DNA of 64,000 nucleotides from Mangrovibacter plantisponsor (GTDB lineage Bacteria > Pseudomonadota > Gammaproteobacteria > Enterobacterales > Enterobacteriaceae), in assembly GCF_003182475.1 (NCBI RefSeq), contig NZ_QGTS01000009.1, positions 62,001 through 126,000 of the forward strand. Reading direction: 5' to 3'. The position numbers and the translations under genes were made by a program. Of the stretch, positions 63,160 to 64,000 are shown piece by piece. How positions within the stretch are numbered: position 1 is the first letter of the stretch; each line of letters starts with the position of its first letter. The notes beneath the pieces are model-generated. The model did not search any database and had not been told where the DNA came from. It saw only the letters and a program-made list of their open reading frames with translations.

Positions 63160-63461
63160 GGCTTTTTTTCTCCTTTCCTGATGTTAATAATATGTCGCGA
63201 AAAGGTTAATTGAAGTGGGGGTGATGGCTTTGTTTACTTTTTGGGCGAGAGATCACGCAATGTTTAAAGAGGTTTAATAAAACACCAAACATTCTTTGAA
63301 GCAGAGCGGGAAATGGCGCGAAATGTATTAGCGAACATTAACGAAAAATTAAGAGAGAACAGATGAGTAGCGCTTCTGACTGAGTATTTTGTCTGCTAGC
63401 TGAAAGAAGTCATATGAGTTTCATATAGGTTGCACAATTGCGGGGCAATAGCGGTTCGTAT
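63160..63461. other. acs upstream region
   Basis: About 300 bp without a gene, between acs and the fdhF terminator, all upstream of acs. In E. coli the nrf operon starts divergently here; no nrfA is present. Contains the CGTGATCTCTCG-like CRP half site (minus strand, near 63248-63261) as the only hint of regulation. Confidence 0.45.
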
Positions 63462-63491
63462 AAAAAAGCCGTACACCTGATGGTGTACGGC
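63462..63491 (-). terminator. Terminator after fdhF
   Basis: Perfect ten-base stem GCCGTACACC / GGTGTACGGC with a four-base loop. On the minus strand it is followed by TTTTTTA. It lies 24 bp past the fdhF stop. Confidence 0.9.
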
Positions 63492-63515
63492 TGATGAGAT
63501 ATCACACTGTTGTTG

Positions 63516-64000
63516 TTACCCTTGTGCGCTTTCCCGCAGGCGGGTTTTCAGGGCGTCATAACTCTCTATAACGTACTGCTCCGCTGCATACTGGTCCGCA
63601 ATAGGCTCAACCCGGACTGCACAGTATTTATACTCCGGCGTTTTGGTTATTGGGCTCAGGTTTTCTGTTACCAGCTCATTACAGGCACCTATCCACCATT
63701 GGTATGTCATGTAGATAGCGCCTTTGTTGGGCCGGTCACTGACCTGTGCCCGGGTAATGATTTTACCTTTACGCGAGTGCACCCATACCAGTGCCTCATC
63801 TTCAATACCCAGTTGTATCGCATCCTGAGTATTGATTTGCGCATAGCCGGGTTCATCCGCCAGTGCTGCCAGAGCCGCACAGTTACCGGTCATGGAGCGG
63901 CAAGAGTAATGGCCCACTTCACGCACGGTAGACAACACCATGGGGTATTCCTCTGTAAGCCTGTCCTGCGGAGCCACCCAGTCACAGGTGTAGAACTGCC
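63516..64000 (-). CDS. fdhF: Formate dehydrogenase H, C-terminal part
   Basis: The frame is open to the window edge; about 160 codons of an about 715-residue selenoprotein are present. This is the molybdopterin-dinucleotide-binding domain: YPMVLSTVREVGHYSCRSMT, INTQDAIQLGIEDEALVWVH and QVSDRPNKGAIYMTYQWWIG are nearly identical to E. coli FdhF. The selenocysteine codon and Fe-S site lie outside. In the cell it is part of formate hydrogenlyase. It begins upstream of the window. Confidence 0.95.
   Translation of the reverse strand, partial: QFYTCDWVAPQDRLTEEYPMVLSTVREVGHYSCRSMTGNCAALAALADEPGYAQINTQDAIQLGIEDEALVWVHSRKGKIITRAQVSDRPNKGAIYMTYQWWIGACNELVTENLSPITKTPEYKYCAVRVEPIADQYAAEQYVIESYDALKTRLRESAQG

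Noticed and set aside
1..64000. tRNA, rRNA or prophage structural genes
   Set aside because: None recognised on either strand; the only phage-like trace is the short integrase remnant at 12019.

Overview
The window is chromosomal DNA of an Enterobacteriaceae species. Long stretches keep the E. coli K-12 gene order and give near full-length matches to E. coli proteins: dusA-pspG-qorA-dnaB-alr-tyrB-aphA-yjbQ-yjbR-uvrA-ssb on the left, yjcB ... pdeC-soxS-soxR ... ghxP in the middle, and yjcE ... actP-yjcH-acs, then fdhF, on the right. The divergence and the many insertions argue for a genus other than Escherichia or Salmonella. I cannot name the genus from sequence alone. Both ends of the window cut a gene (dusA and fdhF).

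Layout. (1) 1-11.9 kb is the conserved core block, with familiar controls: a sigma-54-like site before pspG, a LexA box shared by uvrA and ssb, and a GTG start for tyrB. (2) 11.9-17.8 kb is a decayed accessory locus: an integrase fragment, the 3' end of a type I hsdS, an intact pair encoding a RecQ-like helicase with a phosphoribosyltransferase domain and a DprA-like protein, the first codons of hsdR cut by a dead IS911-type element, then a probable CoA-transferase fragment. (3) 18.4-22.7 kb holds a vSGLT-like sodium/sugar symporter, a cNMP/CBS/DUF294 protein and a DnaQ-like exonuclease. (4) 22.8-26.9 kb is malY-malX with divergent malI and two MalI operators. (5) 27.0-38.9 kb is a mannan or glucomannan utilisation locus resembling the Bacillus gmu operon in content: secreted GH5 mannanase-like enzyme, LamB-type porin, cellobiose-type PTS IIA/IIB/IIC plus a second IIC, GH1 enzyme, phosphomannose isomerase, ROK sugar kinase and a LacI regulator. 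(6) 39-47.6 kb returns to core genes (yjcB, a GGDEF protein, pdeC, soxS/soxR, GST, ghxP) with an SMI1/KNR4 protein at the edge. (7) 47.7-55.1 kb is a second PTS/GH1/porin/LacI cassette, bracketed by two direct copies of a long GC-rich noncoding repeat. (8) 55.3-64 kb is yjcE, cidR/cidA/cidB, actP-yjcH-acs and the end of fdhF.

How the parts work together. In locus 5 the GH5 enzyme would cut beta-mannan outside the inner membrane, the porin would admit oligosaccharides, and the PTS would import and phosphorylate them. The GH1 enzyme would split the phospho-disaccharide, and the ROK kinase and ManA would feed mannose into fructose-6-phosphate. Each PTS locus has its own palindromic LacI-type operator plus a CRP-like site, which suggests substrate induction under catabolite control. 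The most unusual features are the RecQ-phosphoribosyltransferase/DprA pair inside a ruined type I restriction locus, and the long direct repeats around the second sugar cassette.
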